Of a stretch of 64,000 nucleotides of DNA, positions 38,739-47,310 are shown piece by piece (the first letter of the stretch is position 1; the number at the start of each line of letters is the position of its first letter). The notes under the pieces were generated by a model. The model saw only the letters and a program-made list of their open reading frames with translations. It ran no database searches and was not told where the DNA came from. The DNA lies in the NCBI GenBank assembly GCA_005402585.1, contig BIFP01000020.1, positions 190,198-254,197 on the forward strand. The letters are read 5' to 3'. Source of the stretch: Micromonosporaceae bacterium KJ-029 (lineage in GTDB: Bacteria > Actinomycetota > Actinomycetes > Mycobacteriales > Micromonosporaceae). The position numbers were made by a program, and so were the translations under genes.

Positions 38739-39065
38739 CTACAGCACGGCCCGGGTCGCCGCCACCTCGGTGGCGGCCCGGGCCAGAACCTCGTCGGGCG
38801 GGTCGGCGGCGAGCAGGTCGGCCGCGACCACCCGGAGCTGATCGGGCAGGGCCAGGTCGTTGTCGAGGCGAGGCACGGTACGCCGGGGCTCGCCCTCCGC
38901 GTCGGCGGCGAGATTGGCGATCTCCTGCACCAGCCGGTGCACCAGATCCGCCCGGGAGACGTTGCCGGCCGATGCGACGGCCGACCATCGCGGCTGCTGC
39001 CAGTGCCCCACCTGCCGCACCAGCAACTCCACCCCGCGCCCCAGACCCGCATCCTCCACAGTCAC
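38739..39065 (-). CDS. Conserved hypothetical protein
   Basis: A 108-residue soluble protein with no motif I recognise. It starts HWQQPRW-like segments after a short N-terminus, and its middle is acidic and helical (RADLVHRLVQEIANLAADAEG). No cysteines and no membrane helix. The GTG at 39065 has a TAGAGT box six bases upstream and no ribosome site, the leaderless pattern seen for several neighbours, which supports it being a real gene. It converges with the thiolase gene. Confidence 0.7.
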   Translation of the reverse strand: MTVEDAGLGRGVELLVRQVGHWQQPRWSAVASAGNVSRADLVHRLVQEIANLAADAEGEPRRTVPRLDNDLALPDQLRVVAADLLAADPPDEVLARAATEVAATRAVL

Positions 39066-39071
39066 GCCCGC

Positions 39072-39077
39072 ACTCTA
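39072..39077 (-). promoter_or_regulatory. -10 box for leaderless mRNA of the 108-residue protein
   Basis: TAGAGT on the minus strand lies six bases before the GTG at 39065. Confidence 0.55.
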
Positions 39078-39099
39078 CGCACCCCTGCCCGGCTCGCAT

Positions 39100-39168
39100 C
39101 GATCATGCAGTTCCGGTCCCCCGAATATCCCTTTAGTGCGATACGCCCCCACCAGAAGTGCAAGATCG
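39100..39168. repeat. 69-bp imperfect palindromic element
   Basis: CGATCATGCAGTTCCGG (39100-39116) and CCAGAAGTGCAAGATCG (39152-39168) pair at 14 of 17 positions. The centre is AT-richer (GAATATCCCTTTAGTGCG). I recall similar elements between Micromonospora genes; no second copy is in this window. Confidence 0.55.
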
Positions 39169-39190
39169 GCGGGCGGGAGGGGGTGGAATG

Positions 39191-39233
39191 ACCGACGGCG
39201 CCCGTCCCCGGGTGGGGGCGGGCGCCGGTCGGT
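39191..39233. terminator. Terminator of the Bax inhibitor-1 family gene
   Basis: ACCGACGGCGCCCGTCCCC (39191-39209) pairs with the stretch ending at 39233 apart from one mismatch and one bulge. It follows the stop at 39248 of the minus-strand gene. Confidence 0.65.
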
Positions 39234-39247
39234 CGTGGGGCGCGAGG

Positions 39248-40081
39248 TCAGTCGTCGCCCTGGAAGTAGCTCAGCAGGCGCAGGATCTCGATGTAGAGCC
39301 AGATCAGGCTGACCAGGATGCCGAACGCGGCGACCCAGGAGTAGCGCTGCGGCAGGCCCATCCGGACGCCGTCCTCGACCTCCTTGAAGCTGAGCACGAA
39401 GCTCAGCGAGGCGACGACGATGCAGACCAGGCTGAAGCCGATGGCCAGCGGGCTGCCGTCCCGCAGGCCGGTGTTGACGCCGAACATCGCCAACACGAAG
39501 TTGATCAGCATGACGGCGAACAGGCCCGCCATCACCGCGATCAGGCCCTTGGTGAACCTTGGCGTCGCCCGGATGACCCGCGCCCGGTAGAGCATGGCCA
39601 TCACGAAGAAGACACCGAAGGTGGCGGTCACCGCCTGGAGCACGATGCCGTCGTACAGCGACTCGAAGAACTTGCTGATCGCGCCGACGAGGACGCCCTC
39701 GACGACGGCGTACGCGACGACCAGCGCCGGGTTCGCCATCCGGGAGAACGAGATGATCAGGCCGAGCACCAGACCGACGACGGCGGCACCGATCCAGGCG
39801 GCGCCGAGCAGCGCGTCGGGCACCAGCACCCACGCCGCCGCTGCGGATACGCCGAGGATGCCGAGGAGCGTGACCGTCTTGACCACCACGTCGTCGATCG
39901 ACATGGGGGTGACCGCCGGCGGGGCTGCCGGGTAGCCCGGCGCGCCGGGGTAGCCGGCCTGCGGCGGGTACTGCTGGGGGTAGCCGGGCTGCCCGTAGGG
40001 CCCGGTCGGGGCGTACCCGGCGGCACGCTCCCGCTCGGCCGCCTGGCCGAGCCGGGCGAGCACCGGGTTCGAAGTCTTCAC
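39248..40081 (-). CDS. Bax inhibitor-1/YccA family membrane protein
   Basis: A 277-residue protein with a cytoplasmic Pro/Gly/Tyr-rich N-terminus (PGYPxx repeats, about 30-53) and seven predicted membrane helices. The C-terminal helix ends WLYIEILRLLSYFQGDD, typical of the family, which includes pH- or calcium-gated channel-like proteins in bacteria. The GTG start follows GGGAGG by seven bases. Monocistronic between a terminator and the tRNA-Leu gene. Confidence 0.93.
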   Translation of the reverse strand: MKTSNPVLARLGQAAERERAAGYAPTGPYGQPGYPQQYPPQAGYPGAPGYPAAPPAVTPMSIDDVVVKTVTLLGILGVSAAAAWVLVPDALLGAAWIGAAVVGLVLGLIISFSRMANPALVVAYAVVEGVLVGAISKFFESLYDGIVLQAVTATFGVFFVMAMLYRARVIRATPRFTKGLIAVMAGLFAVMLINFVLAMFGVNTGLRDGSPLAIGFSLVCIVVASLSFVLSFKEVEDGVRMGLPQRYSWVAAFGILVSLIWLYIEILRLLSYFQGDD

Positions 40082-40184
40082 TGTCTGGCCTCCCTAAGGG
40101 GGTCGTGGCACGTCAACGTGCGCTACAAGAGTAAACGGCCGGGACAGTCCGGTGGTGATCGGAATGCTGAGTGAACGCTGAGAG

Positions 40185-40265
40185 TGCCCGGGGCGGGGGT
40201 CGAACCCGCACGCCTTGCGGCAGCCGCTTTTAAGGCGGCCGTGTCTGCCGTTCCACCACCCGGGC
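40185..40265 (-). tRNA. bldA: tRNA-Leu (anticodon UAA; bldA-type)
   Basis: Read on the minus strand, the acceptor arms GCCCGGG and CCCGGGC pair fully, the anticodon stem GCCGC/GCGGC encloses CTTAAAA (anticodon TAA), a 13-nt variable arm (GCC-GCAA-GGC) marks a class II tRNA, and the T arm is GCGGG/CCCGC around TTCGACC. The discriminator is A and CCA is not encoded, so 3' processing by RNase Z and CCA addition are needed. This tRNA reads UUA, the rarest Leu codon in high-GC actinomycetes; its Streptomyces counterpart is the developmental regulator bldA. Confidence 0.95.
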
Positions 40266-40353
40266 GGGTGACCCCGACGCGCCGGCACGCGCGGTGCAGT
40301 GCCACGGTAGCGGGTTCACGGCCGCTGCGGCGCCCCCCGGCGGTCACCGGCAC

Positions 40354-40359
40354 TAGGGT
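40354..40359 (+). promoter_or_regulatory. -10 box for leaderless GT-C-like membrane protein mRNA
   Basis: TAGGGT lies seven bases before the GTG at 40367, with no ribosome binding site. Confidence 0.6.
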
Positions 40360-40366
40360 CGATGCC

Positions 40367-42214
40367 GTGAGCAGGTCCGCACCGACCGCCCGCGACGACG
40401 CCGTGGCCGAGCGGGCACTCCACACCATCGCAGGGGTACGCCGGTCCCGGCTGTCCCGGCTGGCCCGGGCCGCCGTCCGGCACCGGGCCGACCTGCTCGT
40501 GGGGCTGTGCTTCACGGCGCTGGCCGGCTGGCTCACCCACGGGCTCTGGCCCGACCCGACCGGCCGGACGCTGTCGCTCAACCCGGAGGACCAGATCCTC
40601 TACGAGTGGCTCCTCGCCGTCGACGCGCGGGCACTGCTGGGCGACTTCGGGCTGTTCACCGACCGGCTCAACGCCCCCGACGGGGTGAACCTGATGGCGA
40701 ACACCTCGGTCATCGCCCTCGGCGTACTGTTCGCGCCGGTCACCCTGCTGTTCGGCGCGCCGGTCACCTTCGCCCTGATCGCGGCGGGCAACCTGGCCGG
40801 CACCGCGACCGCCTGGTACCTCCTCTTCAGCCGTACGCTGCGCGCCCACCGGCTCGCCGCGGCGCTCGGCGGTGTGCTGTGCGGCTTCGGCCCGGGGATG
40901 CTCTCGCATACCAACAGTCACCTGCACATGACCGCCCAGTGGCTGATCCCGGTCATCGTCTGGCTGGTGGTACGCCTGCTCCGAGCCGCCGACGGCGGGC
41001 CGCCGGGAACCGCCACGGGCGGCCGTGGACCGGACCGGCGACGGTTGGTCACCTCGGCGGTCGGGCTCGCCGCGGCCGTCTCCGCGCAGGTGTTCATCGG
41101 CGAGGAAGTGCTGTTCCTCGGCGCGGTCACCCTGCTGGTGATGGCGGTGACGGTACTCGCCGTGGACCGGGGCCTGGCCCGCCGCGCGCTGCCCGCCTTC
41201 ACCGGCGGCATGGCGCTCGCCACCGGGCTGGCCCTGCTCGTGCTCGCCCACCCCCTGTGGTTCCAGTTCGCCGGGCCGCTGGGCGTCGCCGACGGCCTGT
41301 TCAGCCCGCGCTACTTCTCAGCCGACCTGCGAAGCTGGCCGGCGATCTCACCACTCGCCCTGGTCGGGAACGACCGCTCGGCCAGCCTTTCCACCGGACC
41401 GGCCGAGTACAACACCTTCCTGGGCTGGCCGCTGCTGCTGGTCACCGCCGGGTGTGCGCTGTGGCTGGGGCGGCGCCCGGTGGTGCGGGCCTGCGCCGTC
41501 GGCATCCTGGTGACGGGGGCGTTCTCGCTCGGCCCCGAGATCGTGTTCGATCACGAGCGCACCGGCGTACCCGGGCCGTACGCGCTGCTGGCCGGACTGC
41601 CGGTGGTCGACGGCGCGCTACCGATGCGGTTCGCCCTGGCCGTACCGCCGTTGGCGGCGACGATCCTGGTGCTGGCGGTGGACCGGGCGCTGCGGGCCGC
41701 CGGCCGCCCCCGGCGGCTGGTGCTGGCCGCGGTCGGGGTGGCGCTGGTGCCGGTGCTTCCGGCACCGTTGCCCACCGCCGCGCGCCCGCCGGTGCCGGAG
41801 TTCATCACCGCCGGCCACTGGCGCGCCTGCGTCGAGCCGGGCGGCGTGCTGGTACCGGTGCCGTTGGCCATACCGAAGGCGCCGGGGCCGATGCGCTGGG
41901 CGACGGCCACAGGCGCCCGGTTCGGCATGCCGGAGGGTTTCTTCATCGGCCCGCACGGCCGGGGCGGCGGCGCGGCGATGGGTGTCGCGAAGCGACCCAC
42001 CTCCGCGCTGCTGGCCGAGGTCGCCACGAGTGGCCTGCGGCCGGCCGTCGGCGAGGAGGAGCGTCGCCAGGCCACGGCGGACGCCCGGTACTGGGGCGCC
42101 TCCTGCGTGGCGCTGGCAGTCGCCACCCCGCACGCCGACAGCCTCCGCCTGACGCTGGAGGCGCTCTACGGCCCGTCGACCCGGATGGCCGACGCCTGGT
42201 TCTGGCGGCTCTGA
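40367..42214 (+). CDS. Large multi-pass membrane protein, GT-C glycosyltransferase-like
   Basis: A 615-residue protein with about ten membrane helices and a large C-terminal soluble part (about 455-615). Long hydrophobic segments and an early loop with DRLNAPDGVNLMAN recall GT-C lipid-linked sugar transferases and related DUF families, but no diagnostic catalytic motif is certain. The GTG at 40367 fits the leaderless promoter. It converges with the type II NADH dehydrogenase gene and shares a tandem palindromic repeat at its 3' side. Function not assigned. Confidence 0.75.
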   Translation: MSRSAPTARDDAVAERALHTIAGVRRSRLSRLARAAVRHRADLLVGLCFTALAGWLTHGLWPDPTGRTLSLNPEDQILYEWLLAVDARALLGDFGLFTDRLNAPDGVNLMANTSVIALGVLFAPVTLLFGAPVTFALIAAGNLAGTATAWYLLFSRTLRAHRLAAALGGVLCGFGPGMLSHTNSHLHMTAQWLIPVIVWLVVRLLRAADGGPPGTATGGRGPDRRRLVTSAVGLAAAVSAQVFIGEEVLFLGAVTLLVMAVTVLAVDRGLARRALPAFTGGMALATGLALLVLAHPLWFQFAGPLGVADGLFSPRYFSADLRSWPAISPLALVGNDRSASLSTGPAEYNTFLGWPLLLVTAGCALWLGRRPVVRACAVGILVTGAFSLGPEIVFDHERTGVPGPYALLAGLPVVDGALPMRFALAVPPLAATILVLAVDRALRAAGRPRRLVLAAVGVALVPVLPAPLPTAARPPVPEFITAGHWRACVEPGGVLVPVPLAIPKAPGPMRWATATGARFGMPEGFFIGPHGRGGGAAMGVAKRPTSALLAEVATSGLRPAVGEEERRQATADARYWGASCVALAVATPHADSLRLTLEALYGPSTRMADAWFWRL

Positions 42215-42222
42215 GGACGCCT

Positions 42223-42276
42223 GTTAAGAGGGGACCCCTCCTCTACCGGAGACGTTAAGAAGGGGCCCTTCCTTAC
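42223..42276. repeat. Two tandem palindromic units between convergent genes
   Basis: GTTAAGAGGGGACCCCTCCTCTAC (shortened here to its ends GTTAAGAGGGG and CTCTAC, 42223-42246) and GTTAAGAAGGGG...CCTTAC (42254-42276) are imperfect copies, each with its own hairpin. The second unit contains the stop codon of the NADH dehydrogenase gene (42273-42275). They may also end transcription in both directions. Confidence 0.75.
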
Positions 42277-43607
42277 GCCTTGGCGCGGGGCTGGGACGCC
42301 TCGGCGAACTCCTCGCGCGGGTCGTGCAGCTGGCCGAGAGCGACCACCTCACGCTTGAGGACGAACGCCAGCGTCCAGTCGACGACCACCCGCACCTTGC
42401 GGTTGAACGAGGGAATCCGGCTCATGTGGTACGTCCGGTGCATGAACCACGCCGGCCAGCCGGTCATCTTGATGCCGTAGATCTGGGCCACGCCCTTGTG
42501 CAGACCGAGGCTGGCCACGCTGCCGGCGTGCTTGTGCTTGTACGGCACCGGCGCCCGGCCCCGGATCACGGCCACGATGTTGTCGGCCATCCGCTGCGCC
42601 TGGCGCACCGCGTGCTGGGCGCTCGGCGAGCAGTAGTTGCCCGGCGGCTTGGTCAGATCCGGCACGGCGGCGCAGTCGCCGGCGCTCCACGCGCCCTCGA
42701 TCACCCGGTCGCCGTCGACCACCTGGAGCGTGGGCAGGCACGTGACCCGGCGCCGCTCCTCGCGGGGAAAGTCGGTCGCGTCCAGCATCGGCGAGGGCTT
42801 CACCCCGGCGGTCCAGACGATGGTGTCCGCGCTGAAGGTGTCCCCGTCCGAGAGCTTGACCACCCCGTCGACGCAGGACTCCAGTCGGGTGTCCAGCCGG
42901 ATGTCCATGTCCCGCTTCAGCAACTGTTGCACCGTGTAGGCGCCCATGTCCCGGTCGACCTCGGGCAGCACCCGCTGGGTGGCCTCGACCAGCACCCACC
43001 GCATGTCCGACGTCTTCAGCTCCGGGTAGTACCGCAGGGCGTCCCGGGCCATGTCCTCCATCTCGGCGAGCGCCTCGATGCCGGCGTACCCGCCGCCGAC
43101 GAAGACGAAGGTCAGCGCCCGGCGGCGCACCTCGGGGTCCGTCGTCGCGGCGGCCACGTCCAGCTGCTCCAGTACGTGGTTGCGCAGGTAGATGGCCTCA
43201 CCGATGGTCTTGAAGCCGATGCCGTGCTCGTGCAGGCCGGGGATCGGCAGGGTCCGGGAGACCGAGCCGGGGGCGACCACGACGTGGTCGTACGTGATCT
43301 CCCGGGTCGGGCCGACGATCGGCTGAATGGTGGCGGTCCTGCGGTCGTGGTCGATCCGCGTCACCGCGCCGGCCACCACCGTGCACCGACGCAGTTCTCG
43401 ACGCAGCGGCACCACGGAGTGCCGTGGGGAGATGTTTCCCGCCGACGCCTCGGGCAGGAACGGCTGGTACGTCATGTGCGGCTGGGGGTCGACGACGATA
43501 ACCTCAGCCTCGCGGGAGCTGAGCTTCTTCGACAGGCGCAGCGCCGCGTAGAGACCGACGTGCCCGGCGCCCACCACAAGGATCCGCTTCGGATTCACGC
43601 CTACCAT
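42273..43607 (-). CDS. ndh: Type II NADH dehydrogenase (NDH-2)
   Basis: A 444-residue membrane-associated flavoprotein that passes electrons from NADH to menaquinone without pumping protons. GAGHVG (13-18) binds FAD, a second VGGGYAGIE motif (near 167-175) binds NADH, and TIVWTAGVKPSP plus GAWSAGDCAAVPD are NDH-2 hallmarks. The C-terminal amphipathic region (VDWTLAFVLKREVV) anchors it to the membrane. The ATG at 43607 follows GGGGG closely; a GTG three codons later is possible. Its TAA stop is supplied by a palindromic repeat. Confidence 0.93.
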   Translation of the reverse strand: MVGVNPKRILVVGAGHVGLYAALRLSKKLSSREAEVIVVDPQPHMTYQPFLPEASAGNISPRHSVVPLRRELRRCTVVAGAVTRIDHDRRTATIQPIVGPTREITYDHVVVAPGSVSRTLPIPGLHEHGIGFKTIGEAIYLRNHVLEQLDVAAATTDPEVRRRALTFVFVGGGYAGIEALAEMEDMARDALRYYPELKTSDMRWVLVEATQRVLPEVDRDMGAYTVQQLLKRDMDIRLDTRLESCVDGVVKLSDGDTFSADTIVWTAGVKPSPMLDATDFPREERRRVTCLPTLQVVDGDRVIEGAWSAGDCAAVPDLTKPPGNYCSPSAQHAVRQAQRMADNIVAVIRGRAPVPYKHKHAGSVASLGLHKGVAQIYGIKMTGWPAWFMHRTYHMSRIPSFNRKVRVVVDWTLAFVLKREVVALGQLHDPREEFAEASQPRAKA

Positions 43608-43754
43608 CTTTCCCCCACCGGCGGCGCTAATCCCGCTCGCGGCCTCCTTCTGTGACCGAGCACAACCTCGCTGTGACGCGGACAACCGGGGCCGCTCGCG
43701 TCCCCTCCGCCACCGCCGTCGCAGACCTCACCGGCACCCCGCCGGGAGCTGGCG

Positions 43755-44330
43755 TCACCTGCGTCGCAGCAGCCAGGCCAGCAGTCCGGTCACCCCGACC
43801 GCGATCAGTAGACCGGCGATCGTGACGACCTGAAGGCCGGTCCCGCCGCCACCCACACGGGTCAGTTCCACCAGCAGCACGCCGAGCACGGCGGTGGCGA
43901 GCAACACTCCGGCGGCGCGAGTGAGCCAACGCACAATCAGGTCCGGGTCCACCACCGCGTCGTACGGCAGCACTGCGGCCAGCGCGCACAGCGTGTGCGT
44001 GAGGTAGAGCACCGCCGCCACCGCCATCAGCCGCCACAACGTGATCGGACGGTCGTAGCCGTCGGTGGCGATCAGCCACCCCGCGACGGTGACCAGCGCC
44101 GCGAAGGTCGGCCAGAACCGGCGCGGCGCCAGCGCGGGCAGCACCGCGACCCCGACCATGGCACCCAGCGCCCGCCCCGCGACGACCTCGGCAGGGTACG
44201 CCAGCAGCAGCCCCACCAGCGTGCTGAGGAAGATCCCGACGCGGACCAGCACCGGAGTCAGGGCGATCCGGCAAGCCGCCGTCCACACAGCCCGGACCCG
44301 GCCGGTCAACGACTCAATCATCTCGATCAC
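43755..44330 (-). CDS. Membrane protein coupled to the DUF58 gene
   Basis: A 191-residue protein with about five to six membrane helices and a short basic end (LLRRR). The GTG at 44330 overlaps the stop of the DUF58 gene (GTGA), so it is the last gene of the MoxR-DUF58 operon. No recognisable family motif. Since the operon encodes a MoxR AAA ATPase and its usual partners, this may be an accessory membrane component of the same system; that is inference. Confidence 0.8.
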   Translation of the reverse strand: MIEMIESLTGRVRAVWTAACRIALTPVLVRVGIFLSTLVGLLLAYPAEVVAGRALGAMVGVAVLPALAPRRFWPTFAALVTVAGWLIATDGYDRPITLWRLMAVAAVLYLTHTLCALAAVLPYDAVVDPDLIVRWLTRAAGVLLATAVLGVLLVELTRVGGGGTGLQVVTIAGLLIAVGVTGLLAWLLRRR

Positions 44331-45715
44331 CGGCCACCCACCCTTGGGGCGGTGGCCAGGCGGGCCACGTCGCGCAGGACCTGGTCGAGGCTGCCGGCGC
44401 CGGCCCACGGCACCACCGGTACGCCGTGCTCGCGCAGCTGCGCGATCATCGTGTCCCGGTCCAGCCGCCACAGTCGGTACGCCACCTCGGCCCAGCCCTG
44501 GTCCTTCGGCGGCGGCAGATCGGCCGGCAGGGTGTCCACGGCCACCACGAACCGCCCGGAGCGGGCCAGCCGGGCCAGCATCTGCGCCGACCGTTCCTCC
44601 AGCAGCGGCGTGAGCACCACCACCAGCGCGTCGACGGAGAGCAGCTGCAACCCGAACACGTGGTCGTACGGCTCCTGCGGCGAGGACTGGGCCTGCACGT
44701 CCAGCAGCCACTCCAGGACGGTCAGGTACTGCCGGCGCCCGGTCGCCGGCCGCAGCCGCCGGGCGCTCGGGCCGTACTCAAGCAGCGCCACCCGGTCGCC
44801 CCGGTGCAGGTAGTGCTCGGCGATGGCGGCGGCGGCCCGGACCGTGGTGTCCAGCACGGACGCCGTACCCGCGATCCCGCCGGAACGGCCCGCCTCGGCG
44901 AGCACGTCGAGCAGCACGACCACTTCGGCGTCCCGGTCGGAGAGGGTGGCCGCCACGTGCAGTTGCCGGGCCCGCAACGACACCCGCCAGTCGATGCGAC
45001 GCAGCCGGTCGCCGGGGGCGAAGACCCGTACGCCGGCCAGCTCGCCGCCCTCGCCGGGCCGGCGCGAGTGGTGCGCGCCGACCAGCCCGGCGGCTCGCGG
45101 CATCGCCTCGACCGCCTCGAACGGCTCGGTCTTCGGGTACACCCGGATCCGGGTCGGCTCGGCGATCACCGCGCGAGAGACCAGCAGTCCCTGCGCGGCG
45201 GCGACCCGGGCACCGGCCGGGCCGAGCCGGTGCCGCCCCCAGCGCAGCGCGGTGCCGGCCAGCTCCAGGTCGATCGCGGTGTCCGGGGTGACCGAGGTGA
45301 CGAACGGCCGGTCGGCCAGGGACGGTCGGCGGTTCCCGGCGGAGGGGACGCCCCCGGCGACGGCGCCACCGGCGAGGCTCGCCCGTTCCATCCGCAGCCA
45401 GGGCGAGACCCGGGTACGCAGCACCGCCACGTCGTAGGGCACGGCGCCGGGGTTGCCGACGCTGACCGTGCCGGTCACCTCACCCCCCTCCACCAGATGC
45501 CCCTCGTCGGCGCTGGTCCAAACCTGGGGCAGCTCGGTGGGCCGGCGGCGCAACGCGTACGCGGTGCCGAGCGCGAACGGGGCGGCCAGCACGACCAGGT
45601 CCACCCGACCGAGCAGCACCGCGGCGACCAGCAGCAGGCCGGTGAGCAGCACCGCCCGGCCGAGCGCCCAGGTGGGAGTCCAGTTGGCCGGTGCCGGCCG
45701 GTCCGGGGTGGTCAC
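44327..45715 (-). CDS. DUF58 domain protein
   Basis: A 462-residue protein with two N-terminal membrane helices (about 20-55) and a DUF58 domain, typically found beside MoxR ATPases and thought to have a von Willebrand-factor-like fold. The signature stretch is GDRLRRIDWRVSLRARQLHVA followed by RDAEVVVLLDVL (shortened). The GTG start lies 6 bp from the moxR stop. Part of a five-gene set of coupled genes on the minus strand. The cargo of MoxR systems is unknown; metal insertion or envelope assembly is a proposal in the literature. Confidence 0.92.
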   Translation of the reverse strand: MTTPDRPAPANWTPTWALGRAVLLTGLLLVAAVLLGRVDLVVLAAPFALGTAYALRRRPTELPQVWTSADEGHLVEGGEVTGTVSVGNPGAVPYDVAVLRTRVSPWLRMERASLAGGAVAGGVPSAGNRRPSLADRPFVTSVTPDTAIDLELAGTALRWGRHRLGPAGARVAAAQGLLVSRAVIAEPTRIRVYPKTEPFEAVEAMPRAAGLVGAHHSRRPGEGGELAGVRVFAPGDRLRRIDWRVSLRARQLHVAATLSDRDAEVVVLLDVLAEAGRSGGIAGTASVLDTTVRAAAAIAEHYLHRGDRVALLEYGPSARRLRPATGRRQYLTVLEWLLDVQAQSSPQEPYDHVFGLQLLSVDALVVVLTPLLEERSAQMLARLARSGRFVVAVDTLPADLPPPKDQGWAEVAYRLWRLDRDTMIAQLREHGVPVVPWAGAGSLDQVLRDVARLATAPRVGGR

Positions 45716-45721
45716 GACGGG

Positions 45722-46729
45722 TCAGTGCCCCTGCGGGCCGGCGGCGTAGCTGGGCAGCGCCCCGCTGGCCGGGGCCGGGGTGGCGTCGAGCACCTCGCCG
45801 ACCACGAAGGACGGATCGACCCGGCGCAGCCACATCTCCGGCCGTAGCGTGATCCGGTGGGCCAGCGCCGGCGCCGCCACCTCCTTGACGTCCTCCGGCA
45901 CCACGTAGTCCCGGCCGGAGAGCACGGCCCGGACCCGGGCCAGCAGCAGCAGCGCAAGCGACCCGCGCGGAGAGGCGCCGACCAGCACCGACGGGTGTTC
46001 CCGGGTGGCCGCGGTGAGCGCCACGATGTAGCGGCCGACCGAGTCCTCCACCACGACGTCCTCCAGCGCCGCCTGCATCGCACGCAGGGTGCCGGCGTCG
46101 ACGACGGGCTTGATTTCGGCCTCCTCCCGGCGGCGGGCCATCCGCCGGCGCAGCACCTCCCACTCCTCCTCGTGCTCGGGGTAGCCGAACGACACCCGCA
46201 GCAGGAACCGGTCCAGCTGGGCCTCCGGCAACGGGTAGGTGCCCTCGTACTCGATGGGGTTGGCGGTGGCGAGCACGTGGAACGGCTCGTCCAGCCGGTA
46301 GGTCACGCCCTCCACCGAGACCTGCTTCTCCTGCATCGCCTCCAGCAGGGCGGACTGCGTCTTCGGCGGGGTCCGGTTGATCTCGTCGGCGAGCAGCAGG
46401 TTGGTGAAGACCGGCCCGGCCCGGAACGCGAAGTCGCCGCTGCGCTGGTCGTAGAGGAACGAGCCGGTGACGTCGGCGGGCAGCAGGTCGGGAGTGAACT
46501 GGAGGCGGCGGAAATCCAACCCGAGTGCCTGCGCGAAGGACCGGGCGGTCAGCGTCTTGCCCAGGCCGGGCAGGTCCTCCAGCAGGACGTGCCCGCCGGC
46601 GAGGATGCCGGCGAGGACCAGTTCCAGAGCATCCCGCTTGCCGACCACGACCTGGCCGACCGCGTCCAGCACCGCCCCGGCGAGGTGGCCGACCTCGGTG
46701 GCGGGCATCGTCCGGTCGACGTCGTTCAT
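45722..46729 (-). CDS. MoxR family AAA+ ATPase
   Basis: A 335-residue AAA+ ATPase of the MoxR group. Walker A is EDLPGLGKT (51-59), Walker B LLADEINR (near 112-119), followed by the sensor-type segment FHVLATANPIEYEGTYPLPEA. These chaperone-like ATPases act with DUF58/VWA proteins. The ATG overlaps the upstream stop by one base (TAATG), and the DUF58 gene follows 6 bp after its stop. Confidence 0.96.
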   Translation of the reverse strand: MNDVDRTMPATEVGHLAGAVLDAVGQVVVGKRDALELVLAGILAGGHVLLEDLPGLGKTLTARSFAQALGLDFRRLQFTPDLLPADVTGSFLYDQRSGDFAFRAGPVFTNLLLADEINRTPPKTQSALLEAMQEKQVSVEGVTYRLDEPFHVLATANPIEYEGTYPLPEAQLDRFLLRVSFGYPEHEEEWEVLRRRMARRREEAEIKPVVDAGTLRAMQAALEDVVVEDSVGRYIVALTAATREHPSVLVGASPRGSLALLLLARVRAVLSGRDYVVPEDVKEVAAPALAHRITLRPEMWLRRVDPSFVVGEVLDATPAPASGALPSYAAGPQGH

Positions 46730-47310
46730 TAGAGCTTCTCCAGTTCGGCGACGATCACCGCGAGGTCACGCGGCGATGGGGTGCGGCGAGGCGGGGTCTC
46801 CAGGAACGTCCACAGCCGGTCACCGAGCAGGGCGCGGGCCCGGGTCGGATCCGACTCACGGGTCACGCCGTGCCTGAGGCGCAGGCGCTCGTCGGCCAGT
46901 TCGGCGAGGCGGGGCAGGATCACCCCGGTGAAACGTTCGGGGTGGGTCTTGGACCAGTCCAGCGGCCATTTCCAGCCGTTGATCGCGGCGCGCAGCGCGT
47001 CCCGGGCGGCCCAGTTGTACGCGCCGTCATCCTCCCCTGCAGGGGTGCGGACCCTGGTGCGCGCCCGGGGCGGCGCGAGCGCGGCGACGATCCGGCGTAC
47101 GACCAGCAGTGTGAGCACCGCAACGACCAGCACCAACAGCGACACCTGTAGCCCGACCACACGCAGCCCGGCGACGAGCACGACGGTCACGGCGACGGCG
47201 ACGCCGAGGACGCCGGCCACGGTACGCAGCGGCCCGCCCTGGCGTCGCCCGGGCTGGACCGGCCGTGCCTCCTCGAAGGTGAGCAGGTCGTCGATGCTGG
47301 TACGGCTCAT
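46729..47310 (-). CDS. Operon protein with two membrane helices, function unknown
   Basis: A 193-residue protein whose N-terminal half has two membrane helices (about 29-48 and 52-70) and whose C-terminal half is soluble, with WAARDALRAAINGWKWPLDWSKT and an acidic helical end. I do not recognise the family. Its start overlaps the DUF4129 gene stop (ATGA) and its stop touches the moxR start, so it belongs firmly to the MoxR operon. Confidence 0.8.
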   Translation of the reverse strand: MSRTSIDDLLTFEEARPVQPGRRQGGPLRTVAGVLGVAVAVTVVLVAGLRVVGLQVSLLVLVVAVLTLLVVRRIVAALAPPRARTRVRTPAGEDDGAYNWAARDALRAAINGWKWPLDWSKTHPERFTGVILPRLAELADERLRLRHGVTRESDPTRARALLGDRLWTFLETPPRRTPSPRDLAVIVAELEKL

